From Ifrita kowaldi (lineage: Eukaryota > Chordata > Aves > Passeriformes > Cinclosomatidae), in the NCBI GenBank assembly GCA_013398055.1, contig VZRS01003934.1:124001-188000 (forward strand): 64,000 bases of DNA. The letters are read 5' to 3'. Positions 1 through 9,126 of this stretch are shown here, in pieces (the first letter of the stretch is position 1; each line of letters starts with the position of its first letter). Position numbers and translations under genes: made by a program. The notes under the pieces are model-generated. The model saw nothing but the letters and a program-made list of their open reading frames with translations, ran no database searches and had not been told where the DNA came from.

Positions 1-3000
1 GGTTCAGACTCTCTTGGCACTCACAGGGCTGCCCCAGCAGCAACCTGTGAGCCAGTATTGACATGCTTTTGCAGCCAGAAGTTTTACAAAACTGAGCCCT
101 GAGAGGGAGCTGAGCTGAGCAGAGCGGACCCAACACCAGGGAAGCTGCCAGCCAAAAGCTGCAAGGAGTTGAGAAGTTGAAGGCAAAGCCAGCAAATTAA
201 TTGAGTTCTTTCATGCAAAGTGCAAGAGATTATTTTCATTGCATTTCTCCTGACTTCATTAAAAAGAACAAAAGCCAATGGGCTTTTTTTAAGGTGCTGT
301 TGAACATTTCCGAGGTAATGTTTTAAATTAAGATGAATATATTACCAAACCCAGCAGTTAACAACAATGGAAGCAGACAGGATCCCCAGGCGCGCATTAA
401 TCTGGACACCAAAAGGAAAGAAAAATGTAGCAACTGAAGACATCCTGACAACAAGCAGTTTAGACACACGCAATCCAGGGACCAAGTGGGAACAAGTACA
501 AGGAAACTAAACTTCTAGAGAAGCTCCTGCACATCCACCATCAGACTCTGAGAAGAACTGAAACAAAATTGTTAAATTAATTATCTAAATGCTGAGTACC
601 TCAGATGTGGGAAGCTCATTTAAAACACTGGAATGAAGCTTAAGGGCTACTAAGTAACTATTGTCTATCACTGTGAAATTACTCCAGCCGGTGTCCAGCT
701 CTTGAACATCAACTCTGAGCTGACAGTGTGATTTACAAGACAGAAATCCACCTGGAGCAAGAGCTTATAACTTCCAGTAAAAACAAAGACAACAAGGAAA
801 CTGATGTGTTTTGCCAAAAGAGATATATGCAAAAGTTTTATTTGATTTAGTTGTTGGGTTTTTTAAACAGAAGAAGACAAGCTTTTGCAAATTGCTTCTC
901 TTGCTCAGATTTCAGGGTCTGTTTTGCAGCCCTTCCATGTTTTCAGTGAACTTCCTTGGGACTAAAAGCATTGCAGGGAGCCAGGGACAGCGATACCTGC
1001 TTTCTTCCCTGCAGATTTTAACTTGCCACTGTAAAACAACAGCATCTCACCAGTCCTTGGGAATTACACATCCCTTTTCCTACGGCAGCTGCCACTACCT
1101 GAGAAGCAAATGCCAAAAGCCTTGATACCAGGGAAAACTTGGGATTTTCTGCATGATCAGACAGGTGACATTACTGATTTCACCAGCAATTCTCTAAGCA
1201 CAGTCTGCAGAAGAGCAGATAGAAAAGGTGCATTTTATGGATCAGCAGGAGGCTGAAACAGCCCAGGTTGTGTTCTGAGAATAAAGTGAGCACTCAGGTA
1301 GGTCAGGGAGAGAGGAGAAGCAAGAGGAAGAAAGCTCCAGGAGAAGAAGAACAAGGTTAAAGGCAAGTGTGAAAGCACAAAAAGAACAGAAAGTCGCATG
1401 TCAGGAGCTCTGGGGCAGCAGGAGAGAGAAGACCTTCCATGCATGTCCCAGGAGGTGACCATCCCTGCCCTGGGCAGGAGGCCAGAAATGTCTGAACCCC
1501 CCTGAGCGGTGGCTGGAAGGAATCTGAAAACGCAGAGCAGTGTTTTGTGCCCCTGAAAAAGCAGATCAGTATTTCGTGCCTCTGGGCTGACGCAAGTGTC
1601 TCTACTCCTTCATTTAGAAGGACACTTCCAATTAACTGAAACTTGGGATCAAAAAAGCCAGTGGCCCAAACAGGTCAAGCCACAGCCCTCAGATCAAAGC
1701 TTTCTGCTGGGTGGGAGATTCGGCCACATCTGACTCTGTGTGGTCACACATCACCCCCAGCCAGCAAGGACCACACAGAGGACAGACACTAACTATAGTG
1801 CGCAGCAGGAGATGCCTTCTCAATCCTAAATTCAACAAATCTTCCCTAGATATGGATCCAAGGCCATGTTAATCACTTCTCCCGCACAACTCCCAGTCCT
1901 ACTTCGGTTGAACTCGAAGTCATGCCAGATAACCCAGGGAGAGCCATATATGACCCCTCCATACTGTGGTTTAGGCCACTTCACGAGGCCACGTCACCTC
2001 AGTAAATCACAGGCCACCACTAATACCCAAATGTCTAGAGCCTCACTCCACTGACCCACAGCCTTGCTCCACTTCCTGTGGGAATATATATGGGGATCCT
2101 CTCCAAGAGGTCCTGTCACAGCAGGAGCAGGAACTCTAAAGATAGGAGCTTGTGCACATAGGTCCCCAGGAAGCAGGATGGAAGGCTGATGGCTCTGCAG
2201 GTCCCTGAGTGTAGCAAAGGGTGAGAGAATCCCCCAAGTGGCCTCTCCACTCTTCTTGGACAGCTTCTGGAAATCTGGATGCTCTAAACATAGGGTGGAA
2301 ACACAGCCTCTGGCCCCAGCATGTGGGATCACAGAATCACAGAATGATTTGGATCGGAAGGGGACCATGATGACCATCCAGTTCCAACCCCCCTGCCATG
2401 GGCAGGAACACCTTCCACTAGACCAGATTGCTCAGAGCACCATCCAACCTGGGATGTGCTGCCCCAAGGCCCACTCTCAACCCTGGAGCAAGTAAGTGGG
2501 ACTTGCCAGTGCTCGGTGACGTGGTAGCCCATGACCCCACCAGCTTCAACTTGTGAGGCCGTCTGGAAAAACCCAACCAGTTCCTCACTGCCAGAGATTA
2601 GGCAGTAACTGCCCTCGAGAGCCCTCCATCTCTAGGGTTTGGAAAACAACCAACCCTCCCTCCAGCAACACCCAGATAAGGCTCAGCACAGGACACACCA
2701 GGACGGGGCTGTCCCGGTGACACAACGGTGTCCAGCTGCACCCACGAGGGGATGTGTCGTGTCCCCCCGCACCCTTTCGCCCACCAAACAAGCCCTGTAG
2801 CAGACCCTCGGGCAGGGGCCACCAGGCACTGACCGAAAGAACGGCGCGCTGCCGGTCCCGAACTGGTGCTGCCGTGGGAGCGGCCGGTCGGGCAACCACC
2901 CAGCCCCGCAGCTGGCCCAGCGCACAGCCGGGACTGGTCGGAATGGGGCTCCCACTGCTCGGGGCAGCTCCCGCACGGGTCTCGCAGGGAACGGGTGCGC

Positions 3001-3039
3001 GGGGCGGGGGATGCACGCGTGGGGCGCGGCGCCGCTCAC
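1..3039 (-). other. SLC9A6: SLC9A6 intron 1 (partial)
   Basis: This stretch is downstream of SLC9A6 exon 1 on the minus strand and continues past the left edge. I see no second NHE6 exon. It turns GC-rich from about 2.7 kb towards the exon. The only element I recognise is a CR1 fragment at 2325-2458. The open frames here have no family resemblance. Confidence 0.75.
2325..2458 (-). mobile_element. CR1 LINE 3' fragment
   Basis: The plus strand begins with the repeated CR1 terminal words (cacagaatcacagaatga). It continues through the reverse complement of the conserved CR1 3' end, including ccttccactagaccag and accatccaacct. The element therefore lies on the minus strand with its 3' end at about 2325. 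It is 5'-truncated, as most avian CR1 copies are. Confidence 0.88.
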
Positions 3040-3260
3040 CGTAGATCATGGCCAGCCCGGTCTCGTGGAGGAAGCGAGCGCGGCGGTGCTTGAAGAGCCA
3101 GATGGTGAGGATGGTGAGAGTGAGCAGCAGGATGAAGACGAGGAGGTTGGCGCTGTCCTGACGGTGACTCTCCTCCGCCGCCTTCTCGGACACGATCTCC
3201 TCCTCCAGCGCCCCGGGATGCGCCGCCGCCACCTCGGCGCCCGCCGCCCCCCGCGCCCAC
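3040..3260 (-). CDS. SLC9A6: SLC9A6 (NHE6) first coding exon, 5' end lost at an assembly N
   Basis: SLC9A6 is an endosomal Na+(K+)/H+ exchanger that alkalinises recycling endosomes. Read on the minus strand, this exon encodes an acidic segment (EEEIVSEKAAEESHRQDSAN), then the first conserved membrane helix (LLVFILLLTLTILTIWLF), then KHRRARFLHETGLAMIYG. I recognise all of this as NHE6 exon 1. The exon ends in the TAC G|gtgagc donor (phase 1) at 3040. The next exon is not in the window, so the rest of the gene lies beyond position 1. A single N at 3261 interrupts the frame. The next in-frame ATG is at 3349, but the peptide from there is Pro/Arg/Ser-rich and lacks the hydrophobic signal-like stretch expected in NHE6. 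The true start is therefore probably missing at the N. The gene is divergent from MMGT1, as in mammals. NHE7/SLC9A7 is the closest alternative; synteny favours NHE6. Confidence 0.93.
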
Positions 3261-3261
3261 N

Positions 3262-4312
3262 GCGGCCCTGGGGAGCTCGTAAGGCGAGATTTGCGAGGGA
3301 AAGGCGTGCCTGAGGCTGCCGGGGGACTGCGATGAGCCCTGGGTGCCATGAGCCCTGGGGAGGCTGGGACGAGTCCTAGGGAACGGGATGCGGGGGACGA
3401 AGAAGTGCGCAAGAAGGGGATTTGCAAGAGGGAAAAGAAATCCCCAGACAGACTTGGTGCAAGGTAGTTTAGCGCGGCCGCGCACAGTAGCGGGTGTTGT
3501 TTGTGCGCGGGGTGCTTTGGAGGGATGTCCTGCAGGACACACCCCGGCCCGGGCTCATGGGGACACAGGGTCCAGAGGGAGCCTGGAGGGTGGTCGTGCC
3601 TTCACACCGTGCCATGTGGATGGTGCCAAGAGCTGCCGTCAGCACCGAAGTGGGATCAGGGTAAACTTCCCACCTTGTTTACCAAGAAATAGGGGTGATG
3701 CGTGGAGCCGGTGGGACAAGGGCTGTAATAAATGCCAATTATCAACTTAAAGGTGACTTGTAGGAAACGCCCTCGAAGAATTGCCTTTGTGCCTTGGGTG
3801 CATGGAAGACCCAGACCGCTTAGCTGTGTGGAACCCTGGTGTTTCTTTGCTTTGCCCCAAGCCTGGCTCGGCCAGGGGCGTCCCTCCTGCACGTGCTGTG
3901 TGCATCCCTTTACCCCGTTTTTTCTCGCACCGGTTTCTCAAGCTTTGAGGTTAAAACACGTGGAAAGCGGGAATTAACTCGGGCACCACTGGCCCTGCGC
4001 TGTGTTTTCGGCTGGAAGGGATCCGGCCTGGCCCGGTGGAAGGAACGGGAACGGTTTGGGGGATGATGGTCCCCTTCTCCCTCAGCCGCCCGCCAGGACC
4101 ATCCCCGGCTCCCGGGGTCCACTCGCCCCCTCGCATTTTGGCAATGGCCCCGCGTGGGAAAGCGGCGGGGTGGCCCCACCCCNGGTGCCCCCACCCCCTG
4201 CCGCTGAAGCCACGCCCCCTTTGCGCTCCGGCACTGCTCGGGCGCGGCCTGGGCCCGCCCCTCGGTGACATCATCATCGCGCGCCGGGGCGCCCTGGCGG
4301 CGGCGGGCGGCT
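3262..4312. promoter_or_regulatory. Divergent CpG-island promoter of SLC9A6 and MMGT1
   Basis: About 1 kb separates the head-to-head first exons of SLC9A6 (minus) and MMGT1 (plus). Both ends are GC- and CpG-rich; the middle (about 3.65-3.97 kb) is more AT-rich. Near MMGT1 I see a GC box (cccgcccctc, 4254-4263), a CRE/ATF-like TGACATCA (4266-4273), and a YY1-like ATGGCGGC overlapping the MMGT1 start codon. No TATA box is obvious near MMGT1. A single N at 4183 marks another assembly weak point. That both genes share this region is inferred from geometry. Confidence 0.7.
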
Positions 4313-4394
4313 ATGGCGGCGGGGTCGGTGTGGAAGGGGCTGGTGGGGCTCGGCCTGTTCGCCCTGGCACACGCGGCCTTCTCGGCGGCGCAGC
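4313..4394 (+). CDS. MMGT1: MMGT1 exon 1 (coding part)
   Basis: Encodes residues 1-27 (first membrane helix) plus one base of His28. The donor is CAGC|gtgagt. Confidence 0.96.
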
Positions 4395-7118
4395 GTGAGT
4401 CACTGCCGGGGCTGCGGGCCGGGGCGCCCCGGGGCACCGGCACCCCCGCACGGCCTCCGGGGAGCTCCCGGGGCGGGGGCCGGGCCGGGCCGGCATCATC
4501 ATCGTCCTCAGCCGCGAGCCCGCCGGCGGGGGCGGCCCTGTCCTTGCGGGCCGGGCTGCGGGGAGAGCGGAGGTTCCGGGAGGAGCGCGGGGCTCGCCCC
4601 GTGCGGGCGCCGCAGCAGCCGGGAAGGGAGGGAAAAAGGAAGGGTGGGAAGGGAGAGCTGCCGCCCGCCGGGTCGCGGCCTCAGCCTGGCTTCTGCCATC
4701 CCGCTGCCTCCCGTCCCCACGGTTCGCCTCCCTCCCGGCTGCTTGGGGTAGGGCCAGCCGTGCTCCGGAGCGGCGGAGCCTCAGAGCGGCGCCAGGGGCG
4801 GCCCAGCTGCCCGGGGAGGCTCGGGGCTGACACGTTTCTCGGAGCTACAGCCGTTTCTCTGGGGGTTTGTGTTGCCGGGCTGTTTATTTGCATACACGGA
4901 GTGTTTGATGCCTGCATATGTTTCTGTTTTGTAGATCGTTCTTACATGAGGTTGACAGAAAAGGAAGATGAAACGTTGCCCATAGATGTAAGTTTTTGCA
5001 GTGTTTGGAAGGTGTAACTGTGGGGCAATTGTCTCTCAGTTGCTTCCTTTTAATGTGCTAGGCAAGCATTAAGGGTGAAGTACTTCTTAAGTTGCACTTT
5101 CATCAGAGTTCCCACTGTCAAAAAGAACCACACTTTTCATCCCAACTTCCTGAGTGTGTTGTAGTTCTCAGTGAAATCAAACCTCAGGTCCAGACCTCCC
5201 TCTTCTTTAGAACTATCCTGGAGCATCTTGTCCAGGATTCCCTGAACGTAGCTCAGACAGCTTTTGCATCCATCACCTCCTTTGCAGCATAAACATCCTG
5301 CACCCTCTGGCTCTGGTTGGTAGACTCGTGTTTATCCAGTGTGACTGTGTGCCTGTTTGATCCCAACACAACTTGCTTCAGGAGGGGGCATTTTATTTAC
5401 ATTATTTGCTTGCTTTTCAAATTTCCAATTCAGTTATCTGTTCCCTTTCTCCTTAATCAGAAGGGCGGGAAGATCAGGTGCCAGGAGAGCCAGGCATGGC
5501 ACCTAGCCCAGGGCTCCACGGTGTGTTCCTGGCAGGAGTTTGGATCCTGGAGTGCACAGGAACACAGTGTTGGGTCTCAGGCTCTTGCTGAGGAGCTGTG
5601 TGAGTCAATTCAGTTGGTGCAACCCAGACTTGTGCTGGGGCAGCTGCAGCTCTGCTGGAGTTTTGCTGTGCAAATAGGAGGGATTTTTAGTTTTCCTGTG
5701 CCTCAGTTTCCCCACTGCTGGATTGCCCATCTCTGTTTGCTGTCACTGGATGAAAAGCACAAGAGACATTGTGTGAAAGCTGAGATTTTTTGGTAAACAT
5801 GCAGAACACTCAGAGATGTGTGTGTTGCACTGTGCTCCTTCTGTTGCAGATAGTCCTGCAGACTCTGCTGGCCTTCGCAGTCACCTGCTATGGGATAGCA
5901 CATATTGCAGGAGAGTTTAAAGACATGGATGCCACTTCAGAACTCAAAAATAAGTATGTTTTATTTCTTGTTTTTGGACGCGCCGGTATCTGCTTCTCTG
6001 TACAAACCGCACCCTGAAATCACTCATCTTTAGCTCAGTCCTTCAATGCATGTTGTAGGCAGTGGCCTGAGGGGAACAGCCACACTTGGGAAAGCCAACA
6101 GTGTCTTGGGTTTTAGGGAGAGTTAGATAACAGGCAGAAATTAAATAAACTTCTTGCTTTTCCTCATCCGAAATCCTGCTGTGCAGAGTTGGTAGAGGAG
6201 TGAAATATGCTCATAGGAAGTAGAGCTCAGGAATCCCCACCTGTTGTCGTGACATGATCTCAGACTGCAGGGCCTGGCTCACTCTGCTTGTGTTTGCTTC
6301 CTCATGAGAATCTGAGTCACTTGAATCTCACACAGTATAGTCAAGGCAGGACATGTGAAAGACTTTAAGAAAATAAGGGATTTTGGATCACAATTTTGAA
6401 GGGGATAGTTGGTTAGAGCATGCCAAGGTGGAACGTTCAACCGCTGTATGAGCTGTTCACTTCAGAGTTGGACTCAATAATCCTTGTGGGTCCCTTCCAA
6501 CTCAGAATATTCTGTGATTCTGACAGGAAATCGGATGGGCAGACGTTGCCTCTCTGGCCATTTCCAAAACCACAGGGGAGTATGGAAAGTGAAAAAGTTG
6601 ACATAATTGTATTTCAGAGTGTTCATGTAAAGCCTTTAGCTTGAGGCAGCCAGGGGGATGGAGAGCTGAACGTCATCAAGGTGTTAACACAAGTGACAGC
6701 TGAACTAAGGCTGGCACATGGTGTGTCTGCAGGCAGCATCCACAGGCTGCTTTGTGACGTGGACATGTTGTGGTCTTTTTCACAACTGGCTGTGTATTTC
6801 CTCAGTGTTTTAGTTTAGGAAATCTAAAAGCAAGCAAGAGTTTTGGATTGAAAACTTGTACTTCCGTGTCTAAAGTCAATATGCCCCAGACTGACTGTTC
6901 TAAACTCCCTGCTCTGAGAAAGTATTAACCTTGGCTTTTTACATTTATTTTGAAGGACATTTGACACATTAAGGAACCATCCGTCTTTTTATGTATTTAA
7001 TCATCGTGGTAGAGTATTGTTCCAGTCCCCAGACACAGTGAATTCTTCTTCAAACCAAGATGCTTTGTCATCCAGCTCGGCACTGAAATTTCGAAAACTT
7101 GAACCTCTGCGCCGCTAA
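4313..7118 (+). CDS. MMGT1: MMGT1 / EMC5, complete gene, 4 exons (4313-4394, 4935-4987, 5850-5953, 6956-7118)
   Basis: MMGT1 is ER membrane protein complex subunit 5, part of the insertase that places tail-anchored and multipass proteins in the ER membrane. It was also described as a Mg2+ transporter. The four exons join in frame (phases 1, 0, 2) to a 133-residue protein, close to the 131 residues of human MMGT1. It has two membrane helices, about residues 4-25 (GLVGLGLFALAHAAFSAAQ) and 46-68 (IVLQTLLAFAVTCYGIAHIA). Between them is a short loop, RSYMRLTEKEDETLPID. After them come KDMDATSELKNKTFDTLR, NHRGRVLF, a Ser-rich stretch, and a C-terminal PLRR. All introns are GT-AG. The start is the first ATG, in the context ggctATGGCGGCG. 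Nothing is broken or missing. Confidence 0.97.
4395..4934 (+). other. MMGT1: MMGT1 intron 1
   Basis: A 540-bp intron. Its 5' two thirds are very GC-rich and continue the CpG island; the 3' part ends in a T-rich tract and the ttttgtag acceptor. I see no other feature. Confidence 0.9.
4935..4987 (+). CDS. MMGT1: MMGT1 exon 2
   Basis: Encodes residues 28-45, the charged loop between the helices. The acceptor is ttttgtag|AT and the donor is GAT|gtaagt (phase 1 in, 0 out). Confidence 0.95.
4988..5849 (+). other. MMGT1: MMGT1 intron 2
   Basis: An 862-bp intron. Around 5695-5720 there is a short string (cctgtgcctcagtttcccc) resembling the MIR SINE core, too short to call firmly. A long open frame crosses the second half but looks random. 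Confidence 0.85.
5850..5953 (+). CDS. MMGT1: MMGT1 exon 3
   Basis: Encodes residues 46-79 plus two bases of Lys80: the second membrane helix and GEFKDMDATSELKN. The acceptor is ctgttgcag|AT and the donor is AATAA|gtatgt. Confidence 0.96.
5954..6955 (+). other. MMGT1: MMGT1 intron 3
   Basis: A 1,002-bp intron holding one tRNA-headed SINE at 6404-6523. The rest has no recognisable element. Confidence 0.85.
6404..6523 (+). mobile_element. TguSINE1-like SINE (tRNA-Ile head, CR1 tail), 5'-truncated
   Basis: The left part (agttggttagagca, then gccaaggt) follows the D-arm and anticodon-side sequence of a tRNA-Ile(AAU)-type gene. About 12 bases around the anticodon loop are missing and the B-box is degraded (cgttcaaccgc). 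After a ttcact linker comes the CR1 3' tail: gttggactcaataatcctt, gggtcccttccaactcag, and ttctgtgattctg. This head-tail layout is that of TguSINE1, a CR1-mobilised SINE known from passerine birds. This copy is old and lacks a usable RNA polymerase III promoter. Confidence 0.85.
6956..7118 (+). CDS. MMGT1: MMGT1 exon 4 (coding part, stop TAA 7116-7118)
   Basis: Encodes the end of Lys80 through residue 133: the cytosolic tail from TFDTLRNHPSF to EPLRR, then TAA. The acceptor is ttttgaag|GACATT. Confidence 0.96.
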
Positions 7119-7241
7119 GACTTTTACAGATGATACCAATAACCCAGGACACTGAGATGTAATATTCAAGTCGGGGATGTAAACACTTTTTTAATTTCTG
7201 GAGCAGTATTTATATTGATCTTCCAGACTTTATAAAGTATA

Positions 7242-7265
7242 TATATATAAAAATATATATATATA
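7242..7265. repeat. AT-rich microsatellite in the MMGT1 3'UTR
   Basis: Two (TA)n runs separated by a short A run. They are self-complementary and probably length-variable. Confidence 0.8.
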
Positions 7266-9120
7266 AACTAATGACCTTCTTTGTACACTGAGAATGACCT
7301 AATTGTGGATTGGCAATGCAGTGTAAATTCTACAGTTATGCTGTGAAACACATCTTCAAAGTTTCAGATATTAAAACGAGTTGCAGCTGACTTAACTTCA
7401 GTTAAAACAAAAAGCGAGCTAGTTTTTCCTGCAATTAATGTTCTTTGACAGGAGGGAATGTTTGAGTGTATTTATTTTCTCAGTTTGCTTGCACTACAGT
7501 CTATGGACCCCCCTCAGAAATGCTGTATGCACTGCATCACTGAACAGCAGGAAAAGAGGCAGCATCTGATCCTAGAATGCCTGTGGGACACCAGCACGGT
7601 GTGGCAGGGGAAGTCAAAAAGATTGCTTTCATTTTTATTTTTTTACAGTGCTGAAAAACAGTTGTATGAAGGGTTATTCTTTTTTTTCTGGTTTTTCATT
7701 ACCACGTTATTTCCTGGTTGCCCTCCTTTGTTTCATGTAAGTTGCCCCAGGTTGCCTGGGCTGTGGCTGTGCATTGGTGCTTGTGTGGGGGAGGCAGCTC
7801 ACGTAGATAATCTGCCACACTCCATGTTCACCCCCTGGGTCCATGTTCTCTGGCTGTGAATGTTGAACGTTGTGAACGTGCTGAACACGGTGTTGGCACC
7901 AGGTACAACCTCCAAGTCATCTTCATATTTAAGTATCAGTAAGAACTGTCCCTTCTGTCAGTGATCCAGGGGTCCAGCAGCTTGCTCTGTTTGCTGGCAC
8001 TAATCCAGGACAACTACCCCTTTTCTGCCAACAGAGCCTTTCACCTTGATTTTTTCTAGCTGAGCCCTTCATTGATTTAAGATTACTGTCTTGATTTCAT
8101 GTATTAGAACTGATCATACTGTCTTTAATTCTTACTTATGTCTAAATTCTTATCTCCCCTCAGGGGCTGAATCAATGCTAAAATCTCTCTTGGTCTGGTA
8201 TTTCACCTCCCTGACGCAGCAAAGGGAGGGTAGGTCGAGATACTGGGGGGCCAGCAAGAATTTTGCCTGGTTTGAGGATGTTTTGCTGGTGCAGTGGAAA
8301 CTCAGCCTTTTGTCCTGGCATCTGTTGAGTTGTGTTTGGGGTTTTTTTTAAACTATTAAGAACTGTTAAAGGCAAAAAGCTTGGCAAAAATACTGTGTAA
8401 ACTGAAGCCTCTTTTTCTAGCTCTGCCCGTCCTATGGAGTGGGTGCCCCAGTGCTCGAGCAATATCCGTGGCTGCTGCTCTACAATCACTCTTAAGCATG
8501 TAGGTTTGATTAGAAAGGGTTACTCTGCCAACTGAAAGCATCTGAGCTGCAGGATTAGTTCCTAAAGTGTCCTGGTTCCCCTCTTGCTGTTGTCACGAAT
8601 CAGCTCCTGCCAGCACCAAAGGCCTTGGAAATAGTATTGGGTCATCTCTCCATTGTGGACAGAGCTGTTCCCTTGGGGAATAGAGCTGCTGAGCAGCAGC
8701 TGCTGCACAGAGGGGAGGCTGAACATGGGCCAGGTGACCTTGTGGGGCAGAGGAGAGACAGAATTAGCAGAGGGAGGGAGAAGCACAGCAGGAGCTCACT
8801 AACCACTGTAGCAGATGGGTCCTGCAGCCGTGTTGCAATGAGCCCTTTGCAGAGGGTCTTAGAGCAGAGCTGCTCACACAGAATGTCTGAGAAGCCCCAT
8901 TTGTGCTGCTGGAAGGCTACAGAGACCTGCCTGAGGCGGGAGGTGCTGCTGTGGGACAGAGAAGTGGAGAATGTCACCTGCTGCTCAGAGCAGGTCCAGC
9001 TGGGAGCACCCTGTGGCTGTGTCAGGGCCCTTCTCGTGAGGAGTAGCCTCACTCTGCAGCAGCAACGGTTCTATCACAAAGCTGTACAAATTATTTTTTC
9101 TTATTGATCTCACAATGTCA

Positions 9121-9126
9121 AATAAA
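9121..9126 (+). terminator. MMGT1: Poly(A) signal AATAAA, probable distal MMGT1 site
   Basis: A consensus hexamer with a T/G-rich stretch 20-30 bases downstream. It is the first canonical plus-strand AATAAA I found after the MMGT1 stop. Confidence 0.5.

Noticed and set aside
3388..5017. Several frames of 100-250 codons around the SLC9A6/MMGT1 promoter
   Set aside because: They are shadows of CpG-rich DNA with few stops; the real exons are fixed by homology and splice sites.
5317..5796. 159-codon plus-strand frame in MMGT1 intron 2
   Set aside because: It lies in an intron with clear GT-AG borders, has no family resemblance, and reads like random sequence.
6404..6450. A functional tRNA-Ile gene
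   Set aside because: The 5' end and anticodon loop are missing, the B-box is degraded, and a CR1 tail follows directly. It is a SINE head.
8625..9107. 160-codon plus-strand frame before the AATAAA at 9121
   Set aside because: It starts at a non-ATG codon, has no domain or splice support, and most likely lies in the MMGT1 3'UTR.
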